From SM1-50 sp964467345 (GTDB taxonomy: Archaea > Thermoplasmatota > E2 > DHVEG-1): a stretch of DNA of 64,000 nucleotides. The stretch covers positions 41,940 through 105,939 of the forward strand of contig CAYXPY010000003.1 of assembly GCA_964467345.1 (NCBI GenBank). The letters are read 5' to 3'. The translations under genes and the position numbers were made by a program. Positions 9,225 through 17,445 of this stretch are shown here, one piece after another (position 1 is the first letter of the stretch; each line of letters opens with the position of its first letter). The notes beneath the pieces were generated by a model. The model saw only the letters and a program-made list of their open reading frames with translations. It was not told the DNA's origin and ran no database searches.

Positions 9225-10606
9225 CGATTCGAAGAACAAAACCAGAGATGCCCGAGCAGTCACCTCGGGAACGCATCAAAAATTTTAAGGAAGTACCATT
9301 TGGGTATGGGAAACAGATAGCGATCCTTGAAGCAAATCGTTGTCTTCAGTGTAAAAATAAACCATGCATGAAAGGATGTCCCGTGGAGATCGATATCCCT
9401 GGTTTTGTCGCATGTATCGCACAAGGCGATTTTGATAAAGCCGCGGAAATCATCAAAGCAAAAAATAATCTGCCTGCGATATCAGGCCGTGTTTGCCCCT
9501 ATGAGAAGCAATGTGAAGGAGAATGCACGTTAAAAAAACTCGGGGAACCACTTGGTATCGGCCGCTTAGAACGATTCATCGCTGATTATGAACTGCAGAA
9601 AGGGAAAAAACCTCCAAAAAAACCAGAACCAACTGGAAAACATATCGCTGTTGTTGGCTCAGGCCCCGCAGGTTTAACATGTGCTGGTGATCTTGCTCGG
9701 ATGGGACATGCAGTCACCGTTTTTGAGGCTCTCCACGACCCTGGAGGGGTATTGATGTATGGGATTCCTGAGTTCCGTCTCCCGAAAGCCATTGTCAAAG
9801 CTGAGGTGGAGTACATCAAAAGCCTAGGTGTTAAAATAAGCTACGATGTTGTGGTAGGAAAAACTATTACAGTTCAAGAGTTGATAGATAAATACGATGC
9901 TGTTTTTATTGGCACAGGTGCTGGTCTTCCAACCTGGTTAAACATCCCAGGGGAGAACCTCGATGGGGTTTATTCCGCAAATGAGTTTCTCACTAGGGTC
10001 AATATGATGAAAGCATACCGATTTCCTGAATATGATACTCCAGTGAAGATTGGGAAAAACGTCGTAACATTCGGTGCAGGCAATGTCGCAATGGACTGTG
10101 CACGAACCGCACTTCGACTTGGTGCTGAGAAATCATTTATCATGTATCGAAGGACTCAGGCTGAAATGCCTGCTCGTGAAGAAGAAATCGAACATGCAAG
10201 GCAGGAGGGAGTTATCTTCAAATTGTTGACAGCGCCAATACGGTTTATTGGAGATGAGAATGGGATTCTCAGGGAAGTTGAATATCTGAAAATGGAATTA
10301 GGAGAACCCGATGAGTCTGGGAGGAGACGACCGATTCCTATTCCTGGCTCTGAAGAAAAAATGGCTATTGATACGGCCCTTGTCGCAATCGGTCAGAGTC
10401 CCAATCCGCTCATCCCACAGACCATGAAGGAGTTGAAAATCGGTAAACATGGAAATATCGTCACCGATGATGAGGGCAGAACCACAATACCAGGGGTTTT
10501 TGCTGGTGGTGATATCGCGACAGGTGCGGCAACCGTTATCCTTGCGATGGGCGCTGGTAAACGAGCAGCCAGAGCCATCGATGCGTACCTTAAAAACAAA
10601 CGATAG
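9221..10606 (+). CDS. NfnB/GltD-like NADPH flavoprotein (homotetrameric glutamate synthase small-chain family)
   Basis: Large subunit of the NfnAB-like pair, 461 residues. The N-terminus has the conserved ferredoxin-like cysteine pattern CLQCKNKPCMKGCPVEIDIP and CPYEKQCEGEC for 4Fe-4S clusters. The first Rossmann motif IAVVGSGPAGLTCAGDLARMG binds FAD; VVTFGAGNVAMDCARTALRLG binds NADPH; the C-terminal FAGGDIATGAATVILAMGAGK closes the FAD site. No glutamate synthase large subunit is adjacent, while an NfnA homologue overlaps its start. The pair therefore more likely balances NADH, NADPH and ferredoxin than makes glutamate. Confidence 0.9.
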   Translation: MTIRRTKPEMPEQSPRERIKNFKEVPFGYGKQIAILEANRCLQCKNKPCMKGCPVEIDIPGFVACIAQGDFDKAAEIIKAKNNLPAISGRVCPYEKQCEGECTLKKLGEPLGIGRLERFIADYELQKGKKPPKKPEPTGKHIAVVGSGPAGLTCAGDLARMGHAVTVFEALHDPGGVLMYGIPEFRLPKAIVKAEVEYIKSLGVKISYDVVVGKTITVQELIDKYDAVFIGTGAGLPTWLNIPGENLDGVYSANEFLTRVNMMKAYRFPEYDTPVKIGKNVVTFGAGNVAMDCARTALRLGAEKSFIMYRRTQAEMPAREEEIEHARQEGVIFKLLTAPIRFIGDENGILREVEYLKMELGEPDESGRRRPIPIPGSEEKMAIDTALVAIGQSPNPLIPQTMKELKIGKHGNIVTDDEGRTTIPGVFAGGDIATGAATVILAMGAGKRAARAIDAYLKNKR

Positions 10607-10615
10607 AACGTTTCT

Positions 10616-11632
10616 TTATTTTGGTGAGAACGAAAATCGCCCAAATTTAAACTCACAGTTTGATTGAATCAGGGAACCAATCAAATATCCACCAATAAGA
10701 TAGATGATCAGTAACACAATCGGTAAGACACCCGTATACCCATAGATAGTCGAATATCCAAGGATAGCAGCAAATGTCACGTCTAAGAGAATTGTCCTCC
10801 GATGGTCCTGTGGTTTTTGTTTTACTAAAAATCGATACAGGATGTATATCTGGGACGGAATACCATAGACAAGGAAGAAGAAAAGATAATAGACATTCTG
10901 AGAATACCAATACCCAAGAAAACTACAGAGAAGAAACCCTAATTTTAAGGCACAACCATAGAGGAAATACGGATGTGCAATATGAAGTCGCTTGTTGTTT
11001 CGTACTTGTGTGACAACCGCAAAGCTTCTGACTCCAACGCTTCTGTCTGCATCGACGTCCTTTAAACCATTTTCCCATTGGGCAAATGCTGTAGCAGCAA
11101 AGACGACAACCCCAATGAATATCCAGGTATATGTTGTCGGCATACCTCCAACGGCAAACGTCCCGAAGAGAACAAAAAAAGTATAGGATATTGAAAACGA
11201 GAAATCATAGGACAGTAAGAATTTTTTTCCTTTCCATCCATACCAAACCAGCGATCCAAACGCAGGGATGGAACAAAGGAAGCAGAGAAGAACGTATTGG
11301 TACTCAATTGAGAAAAAAAGGAGGGCTATCATGAGGAGACAAACAAGGGTTCCTGCGTAGAAGAACAACATTGCTTCTTTTTTAGATAAGAGACCACTGA
11401 TGACCGGGTTTCTTGAGGGAACATAGGTGTGTGCATCAAGTTCGACGTCACCTAAGGCAATATAGGTGTTTAAGACCATGTGGGCGAAGATAGACAGTAT
11501 TGTCAAAAAAATGATATGGTACCATTCCACGACAGCAGTTGATGTCAACGCACCAACAATCGCAATAGACGCAGAGGTGGTAATTCCTTGGGTCCGGCCG
11601 ATGTCAGCAAACGAGCGAAGTTTTTCTAGCAC
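10616..11632 (-). CDS. UbiA-family prenyltransferase (first of a divergent pair)
   Basis: A polytopic membrane protein of 338 residues with about eight or nine hydrophobic helices. The two aspartate-rich motifs of UbiA prenyltransferases are recognisable but not textbook: NTYIALGDVELDAHTY near residue 55 and NGLKDVDADRSVGVRS near 187. The family attaches isoprenoid chains to quinone precursors, haem or glycerol phosphates. Candidates here are geranylgeranylglyceryl phosphate synthase-type lipid synthesis or quinone synthesis, and the substrate cannot be fixed. It diverges from another UbiA homologue across 86 bp containing TATA-like elements. Confidence 0.85.
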   Translation of the reverse strand: MLEKLRSFADIGRTQGITTSASIAIVGALTSTAVVEWYHIIFLTILSIFAHMVLNTYIALGDVELDAHTYVPSRNPVISGLLSKKEAMLFFYAGTLVCLLMIALLFFSIEYQYVLLCFLCSIPAFGSLVWYGWKGKKFLLSYDFSFSISYTFFVLFGTFAVGGMPTTYTWIFIGVVVFAATAFAQWENGLKDVDADRSVGVRSFAVVTQVRNNKRLHIAHPYFLYGCALKLGFLLCSFLGYWYSQNVYYLFFFLVYGIPSQIYILYRFLVKQKPQDHRRTILLDVTFAAILGYSTIYGYTGVLPIVLLIIYLIGGYLIGSLIQSNCEFKFGRFSFSPK

Positions 11633-11718
11633 AGAAGAAAAAAAATAGAAATCAGTATAAAAAGCTATAGGTTATAAACCGATGGTTTTTTATGGTCTTT
11701 TTATTTACTTTTCTGTAA

Positions 11719-12714
11719 ATGCTTCGTGATTATCTAGAGATTACCCGTCTCTTTAACATGGGACTTACAGCGGTTGCCCCGGTTCTGGGTGCGTTATCAA
11801 TGTGGAATGCTGGTACTCTTTCTCTTTTTGAATTGTTCGTTTTATTCATCATCGGATGTCTTGCCCATATCTATGGATTTGTCATTAATGATGTCATTGA
11901 TATCAAGGTCGATAAACTCTCTAAAGATCTGACTGCACGACCACTGGTGAGGGGGAGTATCACCAGGAGACGGGCTATAATTTTTGCGGTATCATGCATG
12001 ATCGTCTCATTGCTACTTTCGCTCCTATTTTATAAGGAATTATTCCAATATCTTTTCCTCTTCCTCATCCTTCTTGTAGCGTATTTCTTTGCTTCAATTT
12101 ATGATGTCGCCAGCAAGAAATACCCGGGGATGGATCTCTTTGTTACCGCGGCCATCTTTTTTTTGATTGTCTTTGGGGCATCGACTATTGGGACCCCGAC
12201 GATCCTCACCTATGTTGTCGCACTCATCGGCAGTATACAGGTTCTTTTTATGAACATGATTAACGGGGCTATTAAGGACATTGATCATGACAAAGAGGGG
12301 AGTGCAAATACCGTTGCAATCAGGCTAGGGGCGAAATTCCAGGCTGGAGTCATCGCCTTACCGGTATCCTTCAAAACAACAGGATATCTGATAGAAACCG
12401 GGCGGATTATCCTTATCTTCATCCCGTTTCTGTTCCTTGACCTTGAACCGCAGCTCTGGCAAATTGCTCTTCTGGTTTTACTTGCGATTCTTACCTTCTT
12501 TTTCATCTACAAATTATTTTCCATTAAGACTTTTGATCGAATGCGTATCAGAAAACTTATCGGCATCATCGTCATATTCATGTACGCAACAACCCCGGTG
12601 ATGCTCTGTTCATTAAACATCTACATCATCTTTGCGGCGTTAATCCCACCCGTGTGGTTTTTTGCAAGTAATTTAGTGTTGCATAAAACAGTTTTTGAGC
12701 CGAAGACAATGTAA
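11719..12714 (+). CDS. UbiA-family prenyltransferase (second of a divergent pair)
   Basis: A 331-residue integral membrane enzyme. The first Asp-rich motif is canonical, NDVIDIKVDKLSKDLTARPL (near residue 55), with GSITRRRAI following. The second is NGAIKDIDHDKEGSANTVA near 183. Hydrophobic helices fill the rest. It differs clearly from the divergent neighbour, so the two are paralogues with probably different acceptors. The first motif resembles that of archaeal digeranylgeranylglyceryl phosphate synthases, but the gene is longer than those usually are (about 280-300), so I leave the substrate open. Confidence 0.85.
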   Translation: MLRDYLEITRLFNMGLTAVAPVLGALSMWNAGTLSLFELFVLFIIGCLAHIYGFVINDVIDIKVDKLSKDLTARPLVRGSITRRRAIIFAVSCMIVSLLLSLLFYKELFQYLFLFLILLVAYFFASIYDVASKKYPGMDLFVTAAIFFLIVFGASTIGTPTILTYVVALIGSIQVLFMNMINGAIKDIDHDKEGSANTVAIRLGAKFQAGVIALPVSFKTTGYLIETGRIILIFIPFLFLDLEPQLWQIALLVLLAILTFFFIYKLFSIKTFDRMRIRKLIGIIVIFMYATTPVMLCSLNIYIIFAALIPPVWFFASNLVLHKTVFEPKTM

Positions 12715-12720
12715 AATACT

Positions 12721-14346
12721 CTACTCGTTTCTTTTCTTTGCAGCTTTTATGAGTCCATCGAAGAGTGGTGCTGGTTTCATCGGCCGAGATTTAAACTCAG
12801 GATGCGCTTGGGTCGCTGTAAAATACGGATGACTTGGCAATTCCATGAATTCCATCAGTATCCCGTCCGGTGAACGACCTGAGAATACAAGACCATTCTT
12901 TTCAAGGATTTCGATGTACTGTGGATTGACCTCATAACGGTGCCGATGACGTTCGTACACCCTTGATTGGTCATCGTAGAGTTTACGAACCAGAGAGCCT
13001 TCGGTGAGAACCGCGGGGTACGCGCCAAGTCTCATGGTGGCACCATAGCGGGATTCTGTGACTATCTTCACCTGATCTGGGATGAAGTCAATGACAGGAT
13101 ACGAAGTGCCTTTTTCCACCTCCGTGGTATTTGCCCCCTTCAACCCGCAGACATTGCGTGCGTATTCGACCACCGCAAGCTGCATCCCAAGACATAACCC
13201 AAGATAGGGGATCTTATTCTCTCGAGCGTATTTTATCGTTGTAATCTTACCTTCTACGCCCGACAGTCCAAATCCCCCAGGAACGATGATGGCATCTACC
13301 TTCTTCAGGTTCACAATCTTCCTGGGTTGTTTCTCGAATATCTTTGAATCAATCCATTCTATTTCAGGGCGTACGTTATTATTCCAAGCAGCATGTTTCA
13401 CTGCTTCGATGACAGAAATATACGAATCAGAAAGCTTAAACGCACCGATATCGAAATATTTCCCAACAATCCCAATCTTTACTTTTTTATCTAGTTTACG
13501 GATTTTCGCGATATAGTTCTTCCAAGTATTAAAATCAATTTCCTCTTTACGCAATCCGAGTTTCTTCAAAATCTTCTTACAAAGGCCTTGCTCTTCGAAC
13601 AATAAGGGAACCCCATAGACATTATCGACATTTGAATCAGAGATGACATCATCCCCTGAAACATTACAGAACAACGCGATTTTTTCTTTTCTGACATCAT
13701 CAAGGGGTTTTTCAGAACGCGTGATAATAAAATCAGGTTGAATACCGATTTCCCGTAGTAGTTTGACGGAGTGCTGTGTCGGCTTTGTTTTCGCCTCACC
13801 AAGTGATTTAAGAACCGGGACATAGGTGACATGGACATAGATGACCTTTTCCCCCTCATGTTTCATCTGACGGACCGCTTCTAAGAACAGGACGTTTTCA
13901 TAGTCTCCAACAGTTCCACCGATTTCAACAAGTACAAAATCAAATTTCGATTGTTCTCCCGGGGTACGAATCCGGCGTTTGATCTCATCAGTCACATGAG
14001 GGATAGGTTGAACGGTTTTCCCAAGGTATTTGCCATTTCGTTCTTTTTCAATGACCGCACTGTAGACCTGCCCGGTGGTGATGTTATTACATTTCGGGAT
14101 ATTGATGTCTAAAAAACGTTCATAATGACCAAGGTCTTGGTCAATCTCCCCGCCGTCCTCTGTGACCCAGACTTCACCATGCTCGGTTGGCCGCAAGGTC
14201 CCTGCATCGAAGTTGATGTAAGGGTCAATCTTGATAGCAGTTACTTTGTAGCCATGATTCTCAAGGATTTTCCCGATAGACGCGGTCGTAATTCCTTTTC
14301 CCAAACCAGAAATGACTCCACCTGTGACGATAATATAATTAACCAT
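12721..14346 (-). CDS. pyrG: CTP synthase
   Basis: Converts UTP, ATP and glutamine to CTP. The N-terminal synthetase domain has YIIVTGGVISGLGKGITTAS and TVQPIPHVTDEIKRRI; the C-terminal class I glutamine amidotransferase domain has the nucleophile motif YLGLCLGMQLAVVEYARN and the late catalytic HPEF sequence. Length (541 residues) is normal. A TTG three codons upstream at 14355 is possible, but the ATG at 14346 gives the usual N-terminus and has GATCGGG just before it. It ends 6 bp from the convergent prenyltransferase gene. Confidence 0.97.
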   Translation of the reverse strand: MVNYIIVTGGVISGLGKGITTASIGKILENHGYKVTAIKIDPYINFDAGTLRPTEHGEVWVTEDGGEIDQDLGHYERFLDINIPKCNNITTGQVYSAVIEKERNGKYLGKTVQPIPHVTDEIKRRIRTPGEQSKFDFVLVEIGGTVGDYENVLFLEAVRQMKHEGEKVIYVHVTYVPVLKSLGEAKTKPTQHSVKLLREIGIQPDFIITRSEKPLDDVRKEKIALFCNVSGDDVISDSNVDNVYGVPLLFEEQGLCKKILKKLGLRKEEIDFNTWKNYIAKIRKLDKKVKIGIVGKYFDIGAFKLSDSYISVIEAVKHAAWNNNVRPEIEWIDSKIFEKQPRKIVNLKKVDAIIVPGGFGLSGVEGKITTIKYARENKIPYLGLCLGMQLAVVEYARNVCGLKGANTTEVEKGTSYPVIDFIPDQVKIVTESRYGATMRLGAYPAVLTEGSLVRKLYDDQSRVYERHRHRYEVNPQYIEILEKNGLVFSGRSPDGILMEFMELPSHPYFTATQAHPEFKSRPMKPAPLFDGLIKAAKKRNE

Positions 14347-14427
14347 CCCGATCAACAGGAAAACAGAATAAAGTAGGTGATTTAAATGTCTTTGTATTTT
14401 AAGAAAAACGAGTCACACGATACCATG

Positions 14428-14604
14428 CTAATTCAGAGTACCAAAAAAGATCAGGCCACAACCAAACCAGGTTATGCATAGCAGGTAGAACCAAACGTTT
14501 TCTAATGAGACCGCAAGTCCAACTATGAGAAGAACCAACGGTAGGATGAGCAGAATTACTGCCTGTAAGAGGCTTCCGACTTTTTCAGAGAGATTCAACT
14601 CCAT
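14428..14604 (-). CDS. Small two-helix membrane protein
   Basis: A 58-codon open frame. It starts MELNLSEKVGSLLQ, then has one hydrophobic segment (AVILLILPLVLLIVGLAV) and a second (VWFYLLCITWFGCGLIFF), ending TLN. Amphipathic start, two clean transmembrane segments and an ATG start make it a plausible gene between CTP synthase and the phosphoesterase on the same strand. No recognised family, and function unknown. The ribosome-binding site is weak. Confidence 0.5.
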   Translation of the reverse strand: MELNLSEKVGSLLQAVILLILPLVLLIVGLAVSLENVWFYLLCITWFGCGLIFFGTLN

Positions 14605-14660
14605 AGGCCATCAAGACACTGTTGTAAGTCGGTGTCGTATATTTCATGGTATATTTAAGG

Positions 14661-15410
14661 TTAACTTGAATCTTTGATGTCTTTTACCTTCCCTAGCGAG
14701 GAGCCATCCAGAAGGTAGAGGTCTGCATTATCTACATCTAGGAGAGATTTAAACGGTCCAAGAAGCGTATCTTGATTCACTGCGGTCCCTCCGCATAAAG
14801 CATTAAACGCGGGTATGAGCAGTATTTGTGATGTTGGTGAATTTGGGTATTTTTCTCTTAATACGTCATAAAGAGGTGGTGCTCGGAGCCAACATTGTTC
14901 AAATGTCCGGTATCCAAGGCGATCCATCAGCATCACTGTCGGATGGGAATGCCCGATAATCACCTGATCACAATCCATGACCTCGACAGATGGTTTTCGA
15001 TGACCATGGGTAAAACCAATGCCCTCGAAGACATATCCATCAGAGGGGTGTAGCTGGATACCTGGTGAAAGCAACCGATCAATGTTCCCATCATGGTTCC
15101 CAGGCAGCACATGCAGTGTGCCGTATGATTGAATCGTGGTAAGAAAGTTTTTCACATCGGTCCGCTCTTGAAAAGTCGACGAGGGAATGGTATGCTTGAT
15201 GTCCCCAAGCAAAATAATATCATTAATATCGTTTTTTGTGAGAATAGTAACCAGACGTTCCTCCATTATCTTGGTTTGAGATGGGACCTGTAAACCATTT
15301 TCTCGTAATTCACTTTCAATGCCGATATGAAGATCTGCGATGATTAAGAGCTTTTTTTTCTTCAGCAGCAGAGCAGATTCATCGATGAGTGGTTGAAGTG
15401 TTGGTTGCAT
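14661..15410 (-). CDS. Archaeal metallophosphoesterase
   Basis: Calcineurin-like phosphoesterase of 249 residues. Metal-binding motifs appear in order: IADLHIGIE near residue 24, LLGDIKH, LPGNHDGNID, THGHRKPS and IIGHSHP. It resembles a family of archaeal single-domain phosphoesterases sometimes described as SbcD/Mre11-related, although it lacks Mre11's capping domain. Start at ATG 15410, three bases after the stop of the membrane protein upstream, so the two are co-transcribed. Substrate unknown (nucleic acid or nucleotide). Confidence 0.85.
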   Translation of the reverse strand: MQPTLQPLIDESALLLKKKKLLIIADLHIGIESELRENGLQVPSQTKIMEERLVTILTKNDINDIILLGDIKHTIPSSTFQERTDVKNFLTTIQSYGTLHVLPGNHDGNIDRLLSPGIQLHPSDGYVFEGIGFTHGHRKPSVEVMDCDQVIIGHSHPTVMLMDRLGYRTFEQCWLRAPPLYDVLREKYPNSPTSQILLIPAFNALCGGTAVNQDTLLGPFKSLLDVDNADLYLLDGSSLGKVKDIKDSS

Positions 15411-15413
15411 CGG

Positions 15414-16991
15414 TTACCCCAGAGGAAGCACACTTTTCACATCAATAATGGAGAAGATGATATTCAGGAACAAAAACAGATAGAGACCAGTAAAAATCCA
15501 GATGGATAAATCACCTGCTGCTTTCCAAACACCATTGCTTCCTTTTCCAAAGCCAAGGACGCGGAGAACTGAGTATGAAAGAAGTTGTATGGGAATAGCA
15601 AGGATAATGAACCCGAATATCCAGATGAGTGCTTCAATTCCTAGGAATATACTGGTTGTTGATGTGAACCCTTGTGAAAGCAGCGCGGTCAACGCACTGG
15701 TGCCAAAGGTAGAGTGTATCTCAACATCAACCAACAACAATGCAACTACCAAAATGATGATATGAGCAACAAGTGCGTATCGTTTAATCTTTTCATCTTT
15801 CTCTTGGTCGACAGCAGGTCGTTTGAAAAATCGGATATAGAAAAAGACACCCAAGGCTACAACCCAGACAAGTATCATTTCAGAGGGAAACCGTGTTCCA
15901 TCTATGCTGTCTTTTGCCTGAGGAGTATAGAAGTGGTCTCCGAGGAAGGCTACGGTGCATTCCCCTTGTACGGTAGGTCCTGACGAAACAGAGAAATCAG
16001 TGATATCAAGGGTGGTAATGCGAACGAAACCAAAGGAGGAAAACTGTTGTGTTGACTCATCGATTGTGATGCTATCATCGGTATGGAAGTATATGATTGC
16101 ACCATTCGCAGCAAACGATGCGGCTTGAATGAAGGTATCCAGTTCATTAAGATCCTCAAAAAAACCTGATGGAACAACATCCTTCGTATTCTCTTCCAGT
16201 GAATCTGATACCTCCTGAATCAATTGGGTGATGACGACATCATCAGGTTTTGCAACAGAAATCGAGAGACTTAGATTCATCTCATAAGAGGCATCATGAA
16301 GAGGAACAAGGGACAAGGGAGGTTGTTGACTTATTGAAAAAGAACTATCTTGTATAATGAGGTAATCATTCGATGAGCCACCCTGCCAGCGTACCTTACC
16401 TGTTCGATCCTTCACTTCAATTATACTGGTATCTGAGAGCGTTGTAAGCACTGCAAAGTCTCCGGAACATCCCATCTGAAGAGAGCCCTGTGTTGCTGTT
16501 ACTAGAAATCGTGCTTGTGTCTCGGCACTCATCTCAAGTGTGGTCATCGTGCTGGCTGCATAAGGAAAATCACCAGAAACAGTGAAACGACCGTTCTGAA
16601 CCCCAAGCAAGAAAAAACCTTCCTCTGTGTTGATATCTACATTGGTGTATTGCGTGAGATGATCATAGTATTGTACGATCAAATCATCCAGTGAGGATGC
16701 TGTGGTGATATCAATGTCCTCTGCCACAATCACAGACTCAAGGTTGGTAATGCCGTTTACTCCGATGAGCGGGATTCCTTCCATTTCTTGGACAAGAGAT
16801 GAATCCAGAAGTGGTTCCACGGGGTAACCAGCGCACCGTCCCTGAATCCTTGTTTTCCCGAGAAAGTAGGCTTCTGTCTCAGTCGAAAGTATCCCTCTGA
16901 ATTCAGAAGAGGATGTTAACAGACCAGTCGCAGTGGGGGATAAGACAAACATGAGTAGAAGGAGGACGGCAAGGAGGTATGATTTTTTCAT
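15414..16991 (-). CDS. Membrane protein with large exterior domain
   Basis: A 525-residue protein not assigned to a family. It opens with a signal-type hydrophobic helix (YLLAVLLLLMFVLSPTATG), continues with about 340 residues of polar, beta-rich sequence probably outside the cell, and ends with four transmembrane helices (about residues 375-390, 408-427, 445-475 and 497-517). Short basic loops lie between the helices. It is the first gene of a two-gene operon with the metallophosphoesterase. No catalytic motif is evident; a sensor or surface-scaffold role would be a guess. Confidence 0.7.
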   Translation of the reverse strand: MKKSYLLAVLLLLMFVLSPTATGLLTSSSEFRGILSTETEAYFLGKTRIQGRCAGYPVEPLLDSSLVQEMEGIPLIGVNGITNLESVIVAEDIDITTASSLDDLIVQYYDHLTQYTNVDINTEEGFFLLGVQNGRFTVSGDFPYAASTMTTLEMSAETQARFLVTATQGSLQMGCSGDFAVLTTLSDTSIIEVKDRTGKVRWQGGSSNDYLIIQDSSFSISQQPPLSLVPLHDASYEMNLSLSISVAKPDDVVITQLIQEVSDSLEENTKDVVPSGFFEDLNELDTFIQAASFAANGAIIYFHTDDSITIDESTQQFSSFGFVRITTLDITDFSVSSGPTVQGECTVAFLGDHFYTPQAKDSIDGTRFPSEMILVWVVALGVFFYIRFFKRPAVDQEKDEKIKRYALVAHIIILVVALLLVDVEIHSTFGTSALTALLSQGFTSTTSIFLGIEALIWIFGFIILAIPIQLLSYSVLRVLGFGKGSNGVWKAAGDLSIWIFTGLYLFLFLNIIFSIIDVKSVLPLG

Positions 16992-17087
16992 CTAAACGGC
17001 TGATGACAAAGGAGTACTTAAAAGTTCTTTTAAGATGAAGTAAAGGCTTTTATGACCAGTACTGATATCAATTTTGAGGGATGAATT

Positions 17088-17378
17088 ATGTGGGAAAAAA
17101 AGTCATCTGGGATGTTTGTGAAAAAAACCGAAAAAGCGGTTCGAAAGCTTGCTGATAAAAAGACAGAGTTGATTGAACAGACAGCAGATTGGATGAGGCG
17201 ATATCAATACGCGGAGTGGCCAAAAAACCCAGATAAATTGGAACAAGAGATGAAACAGAAAATTAAAACAGCTCTTTCAGAGGAGATGCAGAAAGAGCCT
17301 GCGTTCCTCGCATGGGTGTTATTTCAAGTCGCTGGGGAGCTAATCCGTCATAAGGAAGTCAAAGCAATTTGGGAATGA
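17088..17378 (+). CDS. Small helical cytosolic protein
   Basis: Unrecognised 96-residue protein, charged and predicted helical, with no signal peptide. The sequence is rich in Lys and Glu (KKTEKAVRKLADKKTELIEQ near the start) and ends in a more hydrophobic helix containing PAFLAWVLFQVAGELIRHKE. A good ribosome-binding site (GAGGGATGA) lies about 4 bases before the ATG. It stands alone between the membrane-protein operon and the HAF-repeat gene. Confidence 0.7.
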   Translation: MWEKKSSGMFVKKTEKAVRKLADKKTELIEQTADWMRRYQYAEWPKNPDKLEQEMKQKIKTALSEEMQKEPAFLAWVLFQVAGELIRHKEVKAIWE

Positions 17379-17410
17379 AACAAGAGTCATTTTTTGAAAA
17401 AAAATATTAA

Positions 17411-17434
17411 GAAAAAAGAGAGGAGAGGCTCCTC
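17411..17434 (-). terminator. Terminator of the HAF-repeat gene
   Basis: Read on the minus strand, a 6-bp stem GAGGAG/CTCCTC (17420-17434) with a 3-base loop is followed by TCTTTTTTC. It lies 12 bp after the stop codon of the minus-strand exported protein, as expected for its terminator. Confidence 0.65.
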
Positions 17435-17445
17435 CGATAGTTATT

